From NCBI GenBank assembly GCA_016647705.1, contig CM028326.1, positions 16,555,901 through 16,619,900 of the forward strand: a stretch of 64,000 nucleotides of DNA, read 5' to 3'. The translations under genes and the position numbers were made by a program. The notes under the pieces are model-generated. The model saw only the letters and a list, made by a program, of their open reading frames with translations. It did not search any database and had not been told where the DNA came from. Position 1 is the stretch's first letter. Each line of letters opens with the position of its first letter. Source of the stretch: Eucommia ulmoides (lineage: Eukaryota > Streptophyta > Magnoliopsida > Garryales > Eucommiaceae). Below are positions 1 through 12,713 of the stretch, one piece after another.

Positions 1-1344
1 TGATAGTTTCTTAGTGTTCTTGTCGTGTTTTAATTTGTTTTTATTTATTTTTTGTATAAATTAGGTGTTAGGGACGAAAAGGGATGAAAATGATTGAAAA
101 TTGAGCAAATCGGTGGGACGTCGGTGGAAAAAAGATGAAAAATGCCAAGTTAAAAATCTGTAGATCCATCGCTGTAGTGGTGAAAACCACCGCTACATCG
201 ATTAATCAAATAGAAATATTTTGCTTAACCACCTCTACAACGATGGCCTCCACCACTGCAGTTATGCTTCCCACCACTGCAATGGTCAATTGGCAGAAAC
301 CTACTGACTTCTTACTACTGCAGCGGTCCGACACTACCTAACAAAGATATTTTGGGATATTTTCTTTGATATTTTTTATCCCTACTTGAAGCCTTCTTTT
401 CGAACACCCTTAGCACGTTTTTGGGACTCCCTTGAGAGCTCCAAGTCACACCAACAAGAAGAGATCATCCATTTGAAGAGGAGAAATCAAGATCGAAGTG
501 GAAATCACGGATGCAGAACCGTCAATTCTTCAGATAACGGCTATTCTCCTTTGTTTCTCTCTATAATTTTTAAACCCTTGTTGGTATTTGATCATGTTTA
601 GCTTGTTTATAGTTGAATATTTGGTTATGGCCATGTACAGCTAAACATCTATTGTCTAGGGTTTGATTGAGTTCAAGAAAATGTTGTTTGTATAAATCTA
701 TGTTTCATTAACAGTTGTTCATGTATATTCGATTGTGTTTACTATTTTATTACTTCCATAGTATGCTTTTTATGATATTGTGGTTGGTTTGAGAAATCAG
801 GGTTTAACACTCGGGAGAGGTAACCTCGAATTCGGACTAGGGTTTAAACACAACGCGACGATCTAATCACTCGAGAGAGTATTAAAAAGTGTGCAATCCA
901 TGAGGTTGGGGCAAGACTCATGTGATCAGTGTCGTTAGACGCTAGATGGGGACATCGGCTTTGACACGGAGTTGCATATTCATTCACTTTATACTCGAGA
1001 GAGGTAGTGAGTGAGTTTTCGATACCTAGATTGTTGGATAGTTTAAATACCATTAATGTAAACGAGATTGAAACAAACACGTTTAAGTGAACAGATTTAA
1101 TCCCTAGATAATATATTCCCATTAACGTCACTATTAGAATTTTAGTTTAATTAGTTTAGTTTAGTGTTATTTCTATAAAAATCTAAATTTGAGTCACCTA
1201 GATAAAATTCGGTTATGATAATCGTGATACTTAACTACAATTTAATCCAATCCCTATGGATACAACAACCATTACTATTCTCTATTCTATAAAACTTGAC
1301 CCGTACACTTGCGGTGAAAGTAGCGATATAATATTCCGCTACCA
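1..1344 (+). repeat. LTR of a Ty3/gypsy Tat-like element (solo or 3' copy)
   Basis: Begins TGATAGTTTC at the window edge and ends CGCTACCA. It aligns along its length with the LTR at 14027-18376 once the nested insertion there is removed, including the shared tail TTGACCCGTACACTTGCG and the boxes of type ACTCGGGAGAGGTAAC near 810, 868 and 990. What follows is LINE sequence and not a primer-binding site, so this is a solo LTR or the 3' LTR of an element to the left. Six short imperfect palindromes of the type ACCACTGCAGTGGT lie at about 168-335. The target duplication cannot be checked because the left flank is outside the window. Confidence 0.72.
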
Positions 1345-4231
1345 CTTGGCTTCCTCGAGAAGGGAGAAGAGGGTTTCTGTTTTTTCTACGGGTTAATATT
1401 AAGGATATGGTTTTAAATTTGATGTGGAATTCAATCTTCTTAGAAAACTTTGGGTTTAGAGTGGGGAATAGGAGAAATATAGCCCTTTAGGATGACAATT
1501 GGTCTCAGCTGGAGAAGTTGAGTTCTTTGTTTCCTAGAATTTTCAACCTAACTGTCCTAAAGAATGTTAAAATTAGTGAATTAGGTAGTTGGGGTGGAGG
1601 GCATTGGGAATGGTTAATTTACTTGAGAAGGCCTTGTTTTGATTGGGAAAAATAAGAGTGGTTAAACCTTTTAAGAGTTCTTAGGGCCGTAGTTCTTTGT
1701 AAGGATATGGATGATAGTTTGGTTTGGAGGGACAGTCCAAATGGGTTGTCTGTTGTTAAGTCTTGTAAAAAACAAGCTTTGGGTGAGGTAGACCTTTCTC
1801 CTCTTAAATGGTCCTTCAAAGGTTGAAACCTTTGTTTGATGACTTATCGCTAACGAAGTCCTAACTAGAGGGGAATTCGGAAGGAGAAATTTGATAGATG
1901 TCTTGGATATGATTGTCCCTTTGTGTGAGGATGACATATAATAGAGTTCCCACCTTTTTATTCTGTGTCCCTAGACTCGATCCATTTGGAATGACATTCT
2001 TGAGTGATGGGGAATTTCTTTTGTCTTCCTGAATTCTGTTTCCCATTTATGGGAACAATGGGGAGGTCAAGCAGGAGTTCCATAAGATAATTTAGGAAAC
2101 TCTATTGTTTTCGGTGGTTTAGTCCATTTGGCTTGCAAGAAACGAAATGGTTTTTAGGGGTTCCCTAATGGAACCAAAAGAAGTGTTTTGGTTGATAAAG
2201 GTAACGTTGGATTTTTGGATCCTATCCAAGAAACCGGATTTAGGCTATTCAGTTAGAGACTTTGTGGTAGCTATTGGAGGCGTGAGGTCCTTTAAACCTT
2301 TTAAGACGAATAAGACTTCTATCTTGTGGTCTCCTTCCTCGGTGGGTTATATCAAATTTAATGTTGATGGTTTTTCTTTGGGGAAACCTGGGCTAGCAGG
2401 TATTGGGGGGGTTGCTTAGGACTAGGAATGAGAATTTATTGTGCTTATTTTCTAAATCGATTGGTGTAGAGGATTCTAATGTAGCGGAATTTAAGGCAGT
2501 TATAAAAAGCTCTGGAAATATTTTATGATATTCCACTAAAAAATAGGTTTTGTTTGATTGTTGAGAGTGATTCCAAAAATACTATTGTGTGGCTACAAAA
2601 TCAGGAAAATAGGCCATGGAAAATGAACTTTCTTTTTAATCAGTGTGTTAAGTTATTGCAGGGTTTGTCAGGGGTAAAATAGCTGGCCAAGGTGGGAGTA
2701 TTGGGTCTTAACTTCGGGTGTTTTTTGTTGTTTTAGTGGAGTCTCTTATTGTTTTTGATTACAGGAAGCCTTTTTAGTATCTGGTAGAGTCCACCTCGAT
2801 TTCAAAATTGCAATAGGCTTCGGTAAGCTAAGGTATGTTTTCTTTCATTTGGCAAGGGTTTACCTCTTTGGGTTTCTTTCAAAGTTCTTGGGGAGTGTCT
2901 TGTTGGGTTGGTTTTTGGGTTAAAGGGTACATGCTTTTCTATTTTCTGGTGAGGGAGGAGTATGATTTCTTCTGTGAGTTCTCGGAGCAGCGAGGGACAT
3001 AATCAACGTCTGATCACCTCCCACTTCCCCCACAAGAAGTTGGTCTAGTGAGGCGAGGGATGTTGGTTGGAGTTTCAGGTGAGTAAGTTAGGCTATATGG
3101 GTTGGTGTTAGTTAGTTATGATTGTCACCGGTTGGATTGATCATTTCTTTCCATTAGTTGAGTTGGTTTCAATTTGCAGATTTTGTACTCTTGGGTTATT
3201 CTACTACCGGGTAATTATGCAACCTTATTTATGTTTCGGCTCGCTAGGGTTGATCTGTCCATTGTCTTTCCGGTGTTTTTTTGGTTGCGGATATTGTAGT
3301 AGAGAGGGTAAGGTTTAGCTCTTTCAAGTTGCTGTGTTGTCAATAAGGGTTGTTAATTTTGAGAGTTGATTTGACAAGTTGTTGTGTTATCAAGCTATTG
3401 TGCTATGTTAGCTCAAATGCATATGGGTTTGTCTGGTAATATTTTAACTACATGGTATTCATTAAGAATTGATTCCTTTGGTCCAAAAAGTTCATCTATT
3501 CACTGTTGCTGGAGGTGTTTGGTCTTTAAATTGCTCCAAGTTGATCTTTAAATTATATTTTTAAGTTGGTGTTACAGAGTATGGTTGCGTTTGGTAGCAG
3601 ATCCTACGAGTTTGGCCATTTGCTGCTGGTTGGGTGGATAACCTTCAGTTTTCTCTTTTATTAAAAGTTCATTTGTCTGTCTTTAGTCTATTCAGGGCTA
3701 ATGCCAGTACTATACTGCTAAAATTGCAGCCATATTTTTTTTATTTTGCAGCCAGATTTTCAGTTGAGATTGCCTTGGTTTTGCAGTTGAAATTTCTGCT
3801 GAAATTAGTTTTGCAGTCGAAAATTTTGTTGGTTTTTATAGTTGAAATTTTGTAGCCTTGGTTTTCTGCTGGTTTTACCTAAAAATTTTGTTTTTCTGGT
3901 AGAATCGAAGTGTTTTTGCAGTTGGTTGCGATCATTGTGGAACTCCGCATCTTTGTTCCTTCGAGTAATTTTGTGTTATGAGCAGCTTTTTGTGCCTTCC
4001 ATGTGGTGGAGATACTCTTAGAATCTCTAAATCGAGGTTCTGTGTGATTGCCTTGTTGAGATTTTGAGGGGATCTTTGCTAGGCTGGCTAGGTTTTTTTT
4101 TTTTTTTTTTTGATTTCTTTTTTTTTTTTACATTATGCTTGGGATTGGAGCAAATTCTTGTAAGCTTTTATTCCTGGTTTTCCAGGTTGTACCTTTCTAT
4201 CAATGATAGCTATGCTTATCGGGAAAAAAAA
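1345..4231 (+). mobile_element. L1-type LINE, 5'-truncated, with ORF2 C-terminus and RNase H
   Basis: Broken plus-strand frames match the end of plant L1 ORF2. First comes the region after the reverse transcriptase (around 1420-1640), then a zinc-binding region (around 1800-2060), a linker around 2147-2280, and an RNase H start near 2340-2420 that reads GYIKFNVDGFSLGKPG followed by AGIGGV. RNase H remnants continue in other frames to about 2690 (for example VESDSKNTIVWLQNQ near 2560). A long T-rich 3' untranslated region follows, and the copy ends in an A-run at 4224-4231. Several stops and frameshifts make it a dead copy. Plant L1 elements with an added RNase H of this kind are known. The 5' edge at about 1345 abuts the LTR and is approximate. 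Confidence 0.75.
4091..4132. repeat. Two long T-tracts
   Basis: Two thymine runs (4091-4110 and about 4120-4130) lie in the LINE 3' untranslated region. The second LINE copy has an even longer T-run at a comparable place (about 11979-12013), so these look like part of the LINE 3' end and not separate insertions. Confidence 0.6.
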
Positions 4232-4290
4232 TGCCACACTACCAAAAAGTGTAGTGTTTTGACAATTACAGTTTGAATTTATTGTGTGGG

Positions 4291-5998
4291 TTGTAGCCAT
4301 TTTTATTTTTTCTACACACTGCAAGTGTACAGGACAAGTTTTAATAGTGTAGTCGTGAGTAGAGTGTCGTATCCATAGGGATTGGTTCAAATCATCGCTA
4401 AGTACCACGATTATTGTAATCCAACTTTATTTAGGCAACCCGATTTGATGTTTATAAAACTAAAACAAAACAAAAGAAAATATATAATCAAAATCAAATA
4501 AAATATGTATTTTCTATGCACAATTGTTCTATGGGCTTGATTTCATCTCGTAATTCCCATGTTATTCTATTAAGTAATTATTAATCAATTTTATTTACTC
4601 AATAATCAAGATCACTCGTGCTCCCTCACTACCTCTCTCGAGTGTCAAGTGAGAGAATATGTAAACATTTCAATACTGGTATCCCTATCTAGTATTTAGG
4701 TGAAAACGTTCGTTATACCCGACCTTATAGATTATCCAAACTTTAAATATCTTCCGATCTATTAAAGCTTATGTTGTGTTTAATCTAAGTCCAAACCCGA
4801 AATTTTCTCTCCTGAGTGTTAAATCCCAAGTTCTCAAATTAACCAAAATATCATGTGGAAGCATATATTGGAAGCATTATAAAGATAAACGCAATTGAAT
4901 ACAGATCCCAGTTGATAAATCTAGAACTTGATTACCTCCTGATCTCAAAAGATCCTAAATTCCCAAATACCTAATTGTTGATGTCCTCCCAGACTCACAA
5001 CAACATAAATTATGCACTATTAATTTTGGTCACGAACTAAATATCTCTCGAGTATAAAATTCACAACCTAAAATCATGTAATTCATTGGCCACCTAAATT
5101 AAACGCATTAACCATAGAGAGGTATAAAAATGAAATTAAAACTAAAAATTAACAAAATATTCAAAACACGATTCAAACGAAATTACATCAAGTTCTAAAT
5201 ATATATAATAGCTTAATATAAGAAAATTCATAACTAATACTATCAAGAATTTCATAAATTTAAAATAACAAATACAAATTCAAGAAAGATTAGGGAGAAA
5301 AGAAGATATCCAAATCTAACGTGTAGAGAAGTTTTACTAAAAATCTTCAATCTCGCCCTTTCTTTCTGTAATGTTCTCTATCTTCCCGGATTTCTCTCAT
5401 TTTCCTTCTCCAAAATGAGCAAAATGCCCTTAAGATGTTTCAGATCCGAGACTTGGCGCTACAGTGCGGATCTTTTCTGCTGCAGCGCGTACCTTATGAA
5501 ATTTGGTCATACCATTCGCGTCCAGACTTCAATTGAGATGATTTAAAATGATTTGGAAAGTTTAAAAAAAAAAAAATGATTTACAACTTTCATGTTTTGT
5601 GTTATTCCAAACGTAGACTGCATTATAGTAAAAAATAGACTTAAAGTTCATCATGCGGTGCTACAGTTCTGCTTCAAAGCAAATTAGGCTTAGAACAAAT
5701 AGCGCTACAGTCCCGTTGAATTGGCGTTGCAGCACCAATTTTCGATCATGAGCCATGCTGCAGAACCATCTCGTTGGCGCTATAGCGCCGATTCTCGGTA
5801 AAACTGTCCCGTTGCAGCACCATTACTTTAGCACTGTAGCACCAAGCTGCTAGTGGCTTTCTTTCTCTTGATTTGTTCTATTCTCCTGAATTCTACACAA
5901 AAAACAAACACCAATTAAAACTAACAATAAAACGACTAAAAGTTACCCAAAACTAACACTTAATTAAGGAGAAATAATAATCAAAATTTGGATTATCA
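4291..5998 (-). repeat. 3' LTR of the gag-only element
   Basis: On the minus strand it begins TGATAATCC and ends near 4291. It is followed on the plus strand (5999 on) by TACTCCTACACTTAAAT, whose reverse complement is a purine-rich polypurine tract typical of this group. About nine short motifs of the type GGCGCTGCAGCGCC lie at 5450-5850. Confidence 0.82.
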
Positions 5999-7387
5999 AA
6001 TACTCCTACACTTAAATTTTTGCTAGTTCTGAGAAAAAATAAAATAAGAAAATAGATTGCAAAAAACAGCAAACAAGAAAAACACCCAAAATAAATAAAT
6101 AAATAAATAAATAGCTTAAAACAATTGGTGAATGTTCCGCATTGTCCCAATGATCATTTGTTTTTTATCCTCAACGTCTCCTAGTGCTTTGATTTCTAAT
6201 GTAAGGCGATCCCTTGTGATGTTCTAGAATTTCAACAATTGAAGTTTATATAAAACACAAAAGTTTGTTTCTTAAAGCATGCATTAGGACCCTGAAATTC
6301 GATCAAATGGTAACCAAATTCGTTTGTCCACCAAGAAATTTCATGAATTTATTTATTTTTATTTTTTTTAAGATCAAGATTCCATCGACTCGATTTAGCT
6401 CCCCTCTCCACTAATGTAATCTAAGTTAGTGTCAGAGATCAATAGGACTTTATTGGCTTGTAACGTTTGGCTAAGGTAATGGTTAGGTGATGAATGAGAT
6501 GTTTAGGCTTGGTTCACCCTAGGCACATCACTCACATTTTCAGACCTCAAGAATTTCCAATAGAAACTCCCAAAATACCCCAATTACATTTATTGCGCAC
6601 GTCACCCTCTTATTCCCAACATAACAAAGAAAAGTATTACATAATATCACTTGAATTGTAAACAATTTTTTTTTTTTTAAATACAACATTGATCAAACAA
6701 GAAATTATACCACACGGAACAATACCGAGTCCCTCCAAGTGCGTCACAACTCAAGCCCCCATACTTGCATATCCCGAAGTCCACACAAGAATAGAAATGA
6801 TTCAAACGTCCCTAGAGTGTAGGGACTAGTATTTATTCGGCTCAGGAAGATTTATGTGGGTGAAAAATGTAATGGCTATTAGGCTCAAAGGGGACTACAA
6901 AGGGATGCGATTCCATAGATAGGCTTGAAAAGGCTCAAACAGTCCAAATGAATGCCTAAATTATCTCTCCTAGACTACTTAGCTTATGATTTCGCCTCAA
7001 GTTTCACTAAACTGGGTTTTATAATTCTTAAAATGTCATGAATCAACATTTTATGAATAATTTTCCTCTAGTTATCTAAATAATGAATGTCAACGTCTTT
7101 TGTGCATGACAAATTTTGAAACAAAAGTGTCTTATACTCACCCAATGTTAAGTACATAGAAAAACACAAGGGACACATTACACTAGACTTCGAAAAACGA
7201 CATCGGAGATAATTTTATTATTGGTTAACGATCACCGAGACTAAAGGAACAACTCACCAATTTAAACTAGATTTTGTTTTATAAATAAAAACACACATTC
7301 AGCGAAGCATGATACCCACCCCTAGATTATAACCAATCATTGTCCTCAATGATAAAAAGATAGCATTTAGTAAGCGAAGACATACCT

Positions 7388-7415
7388 GAGAGGCAAGAGC
7401 TAATGTCTTGCCTCC
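7388..7415 (-). other. Conserved hairpin next to a splice-donor-like site
   Basis: GAGGCAAGA (7390-7398) pairs perfectly with TCTTGCCTC (7406-7414) over a 7-base loop. On the minus strand the hairpin runs into CAGGTATGT, a strong donor-like match. A relative at 22032-22054 has the same arrangement with a covarying stem. Confidence 0.5.
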
Positions 7416-7744
7416 CATTGGTTTTCATTATCGTACAATAACAATGGTGGTGCGGGCAAGGTAACCTATGTGCTTCCATAGCTTGCATCTTTATGCTCAA
7501 TTTGCCTCCCAAGAAACGCTTGGTTCAATGTCCTCGGCTTGAAAATGGAGAAGAGCTCGTCCAATAGCGATTTTCACCCATAATATGTGTCATACAACAC
7601 AATAAATGGGTTTTTATTTTGAACACCCTCAAGCTTGGAAAGATGTGGAAATAATTGGCATGTGTGCTTAACGTGACTCAGCTCCGACATTTGTGCTTGG
7701 TGGGCGTGAATGAATATTGCTAAAGGTGGTGGAGGACAAGTAAG

Positions 7745-8495
7745 CTACATCGGATCCTCATAGATGCAGTCGTCTTTAATTGGTGGTGGCATTATAATTT
7801 GGATCTTAAACGGTGGATACTCACAAGTGTCATCTTGTGATTCTTTATCGTCAATCAATTCTTGGGTCTCCTTCTCATTCGAATTATCGCCATTAAACAC
7901 CCAAGTCCCTCCTACTTGTAATCGGTTCCTCATGGTGGCTTTCACATATGAATGTGACTTGTGTGTGTCTCAGTGCCATCATTCCTATCATGGCTTCAAT
8001 GGAGTAATTTGAAGACCAAGTTTCCATGTCATGATATTCTCTCATGATACTCTGAGTTTTCCTCATGAATGCATTGAACGTGTCTTTTAGGTTGGGAGAA
8101 GACTCCACAAGTTAGTGTGGGAAGTCAAACCATACCGCCAAAATGTTAGAAGTATCCCCCAAGTATTGGTGACTTGTTAAATAATTCCAACTCCGATAGT
8201 CAAAATCGATCATGTCTTTCAACGACAAATAGGCTTCGTCTGTGGTTAGTTCGTAAAAAAAAGTGGTACCACTTCCTTCTTCCATCCACGTTCTTGTTGC
8301 GGCTTGTAACCCATCGAGGAAGTTTAGTAGTTGACATTTTTTTGGGAAACCATGATTAGAGAACCGAATAAGAAACTCCTTATATCTTTCCCAAGCACAA
8401 TAAAATAGCTCAGAATCTTGTTGAGAAAATTTCATGAGGACTTGTTGATGAGCCATCTCCAAGTACCTCGAAATAAAAATAAAACTCAAAAACAA
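7745..8495 (-). pseudogene. Gag fragments of the gag-only LTR element
   Basis: Minus-strand frames at 8112-8495, 7893-8108 and 7745-7945. The first contains SELFYCAWERYKEFLIRF, then NFLDGLQ, ATRTWMEEGSG and a D/E-rich stretch, the usual order of the retrotransposon gag domain in Athila/Tat elements (AWERFKE, then FYDGL, then a glycine-rich turn). The second resembles the helical stretch that follows gag in these elements. No zinc knuckle was seen. This is a virus-like fossil and reads as broken. Confidence 0.72.
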
Positions 8496-8573
8496 AAAAT
8501 AAAAATAAAAATATATGCCTAAATTAAAATCAGGTTATTTATTCACAACATTAACAATAATCGAAAATGTCAA

Positions 8574-8591
8574 TCCCCAACAACGGTGCCA
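8574..8591 (-). other. Primer-binding site, tRNA-Asp type
   Basis: On the minus strand it reads TGGCACCGTTGTTGGGGA, three differences from the perfect complement of the plant tRNA-Asp 3' end (TGGCGCCGTTGCCGGGGA, found intact at 25341-25358). It lies six bases inside the 5' LTR and fixes the element on the minus strand. Confidence 0.8.
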
Positions 8592-8597
8592 AAAACT

Positions 8598-10322
8598 TGC
8601 TAGTGATTTTTAATTTTACTGCATACCGCAAGTGTACGGGTCAAGTTTTAATAGTGTACTTGTGAGTAGAGTGTCGTATCCACATAGATTGATTTAAATC
8701 CTCTTTAAATACCTTGATTATTATAATCCAACTTTATCTAGGCAACCCAATTTGATGTTTATAAAAATAAAATAAAACTAAAACAAATATAAAAGCAAAA
8801 GCAAAATAAAATAAAATATGTATTTTCTATGCACAATTGTTCTATGGGCTTGATTTCATCTCATAATTCTCATGTTATCCTATTAACTAATTATTAATCA
8901 ATTCTATTTATTCAATAATAATCAAGGTCACTCTTGCTCCTTCACTACCTCGCCCGAGTGTCAAGTGAGAGAATATGTAAACACTTCAATACTGGTATCC
9001 CTATCTAGTATTTAGGTGAAAACATTCGTTATACCCGACCTTATAGATTACCCAAGCTTAAAATATCTTCCGATCTATTAAAGCTTACGTTGTGTTTAAC
9101 CTAAGTCCGAACCCGAAACTACCTCTCCCGAGTGTCAAATCCCAAGTTCTCAAATCAACCAAAATATCATGCGGAAGCATTATAAAGATAAAAACAATTG
9201 AATAGAGATCCCAGTTAATAAATCTAAAACTTGATTACCTCCCGGTCTCACAAGATCCTAAATTCCCAACTCAAATACCTAGTTATTGATCTTTTCCTAG
9301 ACTCACAATAACCTAAATTATGCAATCTCAATTCCAGTCACGAATTAAATATCTCTCGAGTATAAAATTCACAACCAAAGATCATTTAATTTATTGGTCA
9401 CATGAATCAAACACATTAACCATAGAGTGACATAAAAATGAAATTAAAACTAACAATTAACAAAATATTCAAAACACGGTTCAAACGATATTACATCAAG
9501 CCCTAGATATAGTTAGTAGTTCAACATAGAAACATCCATAACTAATACTATCAAGAATTTCATAAATGTAAAGTAACAAATACAAATTCAAGAAAGATTA
9601 GGGAGAAAATAAGAAATCCAAATATGATGTGTAGAGAAGTTTTGCTCCAAATCTTCAATATCGCACCTTCTCTATGTCCCGTTCTTGTTCTTCCCAGATT
9701 TTGCTCCCCTTCCTTTTCAAAAATTAGTTAAAATTCCCTTATGATGCTACAAATCTAAAAGTTGGCGCTGCATCGTGCATTTTCACTTAGTAGCGCGAGT
9801 CTTTTTCTTTGTAGCGCGCACCTTCTGAAATTTGGCCATCACTTTCTCGTCTGAACTCCAATTGAGGCGATTCCAAATGATTTGGAAAGATAAGAGAAAT
9901 TTAGAAAACTTTTGTGGTTTAATTTGTTTCAAACTAAAATGGCATCGTATTTAAAAACAATCTTGAATTTCGTCATGCAACGCTATAGTGCCATTTCAAA
10001 GCAAATTAAGGTCAGAACAAATGGCGCTGCAGCTCCCATCGAATTGGCCCAACAACGCCAATTTACGGTCATGATCCGTGTTGTAGCACCATCTCTTTGG
10101 TGCTGTAACACCGATTCACGGTGAAATCATCTCGCTGCAGCGCCATTATGTTAGCGCTGCAGCGCCGAGCTACTGGTGGTCCTCTTTCTCTTGATTTATT
10201 CTAAACTCTTGAATTCCAACACAAAAATCGAATACCAATTAAAACTAACAATAAAACCACTAAAAGTTACTCAAAACTAACACTTAATTAGGGAGAAATA
10301 ATGATAAAAAATCGGATTATCA
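8598..10322 (-). repeat. 5' LTR of the gag-only element
   Basis: Colinear with 4291-5998 and 1725 bp long. It carries the same short motifs around CTGCAG at about 9760-10165. On the minus strand it begins TGATAATCC (plus-strand end GGATTATCA at 10322). Confidence 0.82.
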
Positions 10323-10379
10323 ATGGGTAAAATTAATTTATCATAATTTGATCCCTAAAAATCATTTAGTAGAGCCTGT

Positions 10380-11975
10380 CGCTTTTCTAATTGTATCGCA
10401 TATTTCAAATGGAAAGGTGTGGCTCTTTGCCTCTCCCTAAGGTAATTTTTTTTTGTTGTGTTGTAATTATTGGTAAGGTCTTAACTAGGAAAGTTTTGTA
10501 CCTTAGGGGGCTACTCCCTCTTTTTGGCATGTATTGTCCGATGTGTGATTCTTGTTTGGAAACTGTCAATCGTTTGTTCCTATCTTGTATCCGGGCTTGG
10601 GAAGTTTGGGGGGTCTTGGTGGGGCGTTGCCCTTTGTTTAAAAAAAGATATAAACCTTATTTTCTTATGTTCGTATGGTCTATCTCTCAATGGTTTTCGC
10701 AGATTAATTTGGGGCTCTCTACTTTGCGCTTCATTCTGGACTATGTGGCTAGCCCGAAGTAAGATGATTTTTTAGTCCAAGAAACTTAAGCCGCCTGAGA
10801 TGGTTTGGTTAATCAAAGTAAGGATGTCACTTTGTGTCCTTGCTAAAAGGCCAAAACTTGGATACTCAGTAGAGATTTCTTCCTATCTATCGAAGGTCTC
10901 AGATCTCATAAAAATTCACGAAAAGACTAGGCCTCAAATTTCTTAGTTCTTGCCTGCCAAAGGGGAATTCAAATTTAATGTAGATTGGTCCTCACTAGGG
11001 AAACCAAGGGAATCAGGCATTAAAGGAGTTCTTCAAAACTCCATTAGAAACACCATTAATATCTTCTCAGAATTTGTTGGGGTTATGAATTCCAATCAAG
11101 TGAAAGCGCTGGCTATTTTGAGAGCGGTGGAATTATTTCATTTCTTCCAATTCAGGTGCTCATCCATTCTCACCATAGAGAGTGACTCTCTTATAACAAT
11201 TTTCTTGTTCGTAGGTAAGTCTTCTTTTCCCTAGAGGTTAAGATCCATCTTCCATAGGGTCCTAAATTTAGGTAGGGCTTGTCTAGGAATTAAAGTGGTC
11301 CATATATATTCTTAGAGGCTAACTTCATAGCTGATTAGCGAAATTCGGGGCTAATGGAGGAGACAACATGTGTGAATGGTTCTTGGATGATTGATGAAAA
11401 GTTTTTGTTCCATATTTGAAGGATTAATTTTTATATTAAGCTCTTTTGTGGTTTTGTTTTATGAAAAGTCTTGGACCATAAAGCTGCAGGGGCAACCTAC
11501 CACTAGCGTTCATTGGCAACGGATTGACTTTAAACACGTAGGTGTAACGAGTGACTCTTTTGGGATCCACCCATTGGTTGGTATGTTGTCAAGTAATTTT
11601 GCAACATTGGATTTTGTTGAGTTTATCTTACATCAGATGTCGAAGGGGTTGATGGTAAAGTTATAAGTATGAGGGAAAGACTTTTGGGATCGAGAGAGGC
11701 TCAAGACTATCCTACATTGGTATCAGAACCCAAGTTACAACATCTCTGGCCCAATAGCCATAAAGGAAGAGACTGGTCGAGGGTTACCCAACCAAACGCC
11801 CGATGTATAACGGAAAAATTCTTGGGTTTATCCCACATCACATGAGGAAGAGACTGGTGATAAGTTATAAATGTGAAGGAAAATCGCAATTATTTTTAAG
11901 GAATGAAATAGGCCCAAGACCACCCTACAAGTTTTTTCATATTGAATATGCGCTTGTTGGTTTGCTTCCTGTTGT

Positions 11976-12013
<38 letters not shown>

Positions 12014-12185
12014 CAGGTTTCTTTGCACAACAGTTTTTAGTGTTTGGACATTGGTGCCTTATTTCTGTTAGCCAGGTTGGTCCCTTTTTCTTAATTGGTT
12101 GGGTGCTAATGTGTTTTTTCTTATGGTCCTGCCTCCAACTTTGAGGTGGGGGATGGGAGAGAGGTTATCAATAAAATCATTTTTC
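10380..12185 (+). mobile_element. Second L1-type LINE 3' tail, interrupted by a TRIM
   Basis: The frame at 10391-10762 carries the zinc-binding domain that follows plant L1 reverse transcriptase: CPMCDSCLETVNRLFLSC (C-x2-C ... H/R-L-F-x2-C type). The frame at 10950-11234 carries RNase H: FKFNVDWSSLGKPRESGIKGV, then ESDSLITIFLF. Around 11300-11380, remnants resemble the ADxLAK end of that domain. The 3' untranslated region has a T-run at about 11979-12013 and ends near GGTTATCAATAAAATC (12166-12181). It is a different copy from the one at 1345-4231, has several frameshifts, and is 5'-truncated near 10380. A 322-bp TRIM sits within it. Confidence 0.72.
11618..11939 (+). mobile_element. TRIM (miniature LTR element)
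   Basis: Two short terminal repeats (11618-11716 and 11823-11939, about 99 and 117 bp) share GTTTATCxxACATCAxATG, AAGTTATAA, GGCxCAAGACxA and CCTACA. Just after the left repeat is TTGGTATCAGAACCC, a near match to the initiator-methionine tRNA primer site. The 106-bp centre codes for nothing and ends in a TTCTTGGG stretch before the right repeat. This LTR-PBS-LTR layout in a few hundred bases is what defines a TRIM. No 5S-like sequence was noticed, so it is not Cassandra. A clear target duplication was not found. Confidence 0.72.
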
Positions 12186-12713
12186 GAGTATTCCCATTCC
12201 TTGTGAATTAGTGAGGCTCCCTCTTCCCCACTAGAAATTGAGTATGTGCCGCTAGTAGTTTCGTTTTGTTTGTTGTGGCCTGATGGATGGGACTTTGGTG
12301 GCCTCTCACTCATATTTAGCATTCTCCATATTGGAAAGTCGTCAAATGTTTTCGCTAGTTGTTGTCCACTAGGTCGTGTTTGTTTAGTGATGAAAAGTGT
12401 GCGGTGTATAAGTGTATAAATTCTTTTGGTCGCATTCTGATGCAAGATTTGTTAGCTGCATTTTTCAGCAACATAAAACCCTCATTGTGCAGATTAATTG
12501 CTATATTTTTCTCAACCAATGTAGCCATTTTGTGTAGGTAGATTGCGGTTCTCTGCTTCCGCTGTGAGCCCCTCTGAGCAGGCTGTCTGTGCCATTCTCA
12601 GTCATTTATTGGTTTCCCATTTAATCACAACAGCTTCAATTTTACCAAGTCTCTTTGTTTTGGCAGAAAAATTAGTGGCGGTTGTTCCTTGACTGAATCC
12701 CCACATAAAGGAG
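12186..12713. other. Unassigned stretch, possibly another LINE remnant
   Basis: No gene recognised. A plus-strand frame around 12400-12540 (GRILMQDLLAAFFSNIKPS) faintly resembles the RNase H of plant L1 elements. Otherwise nothing stands out. Confidence 0.3.

Larger units (their letters stand above)
4291..10322 (-). mobile_element. Gag-only LTR element, Tat/Athila-like, complete ends
   Basis: Two LTRs (4291-5998 and 8598-10322) flank an internal region of about 2.6 kb. Flanking 5-mers GTGGG (4286-4290) and ATGGG (10323-10327) fit a target duplication with one transition. Next to the right-hand LTR, on the minus strand, is a site complementary to the 3' end of plant tRNA-Asp, which sets the orientation. 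The internal region holds only gag-like reading frames (about 7745-8495) and no protease, polymerase or integrase, so it would have depended on a relative. A short hand comparison of the LTRs gives about 6 percent difference in the conserved part and more elsewhere, which suggests an age of a few million years at rates commonly used for plants. The gag is broken in a few places. Confidence 0.85.

Noticed and set aside
11711-11730. TGGTATCAGAACC as the start of a large copia element
   Set aside because: A matching second short LTR lies 100 bases on and no coding region follows. A TRIM explains it better.
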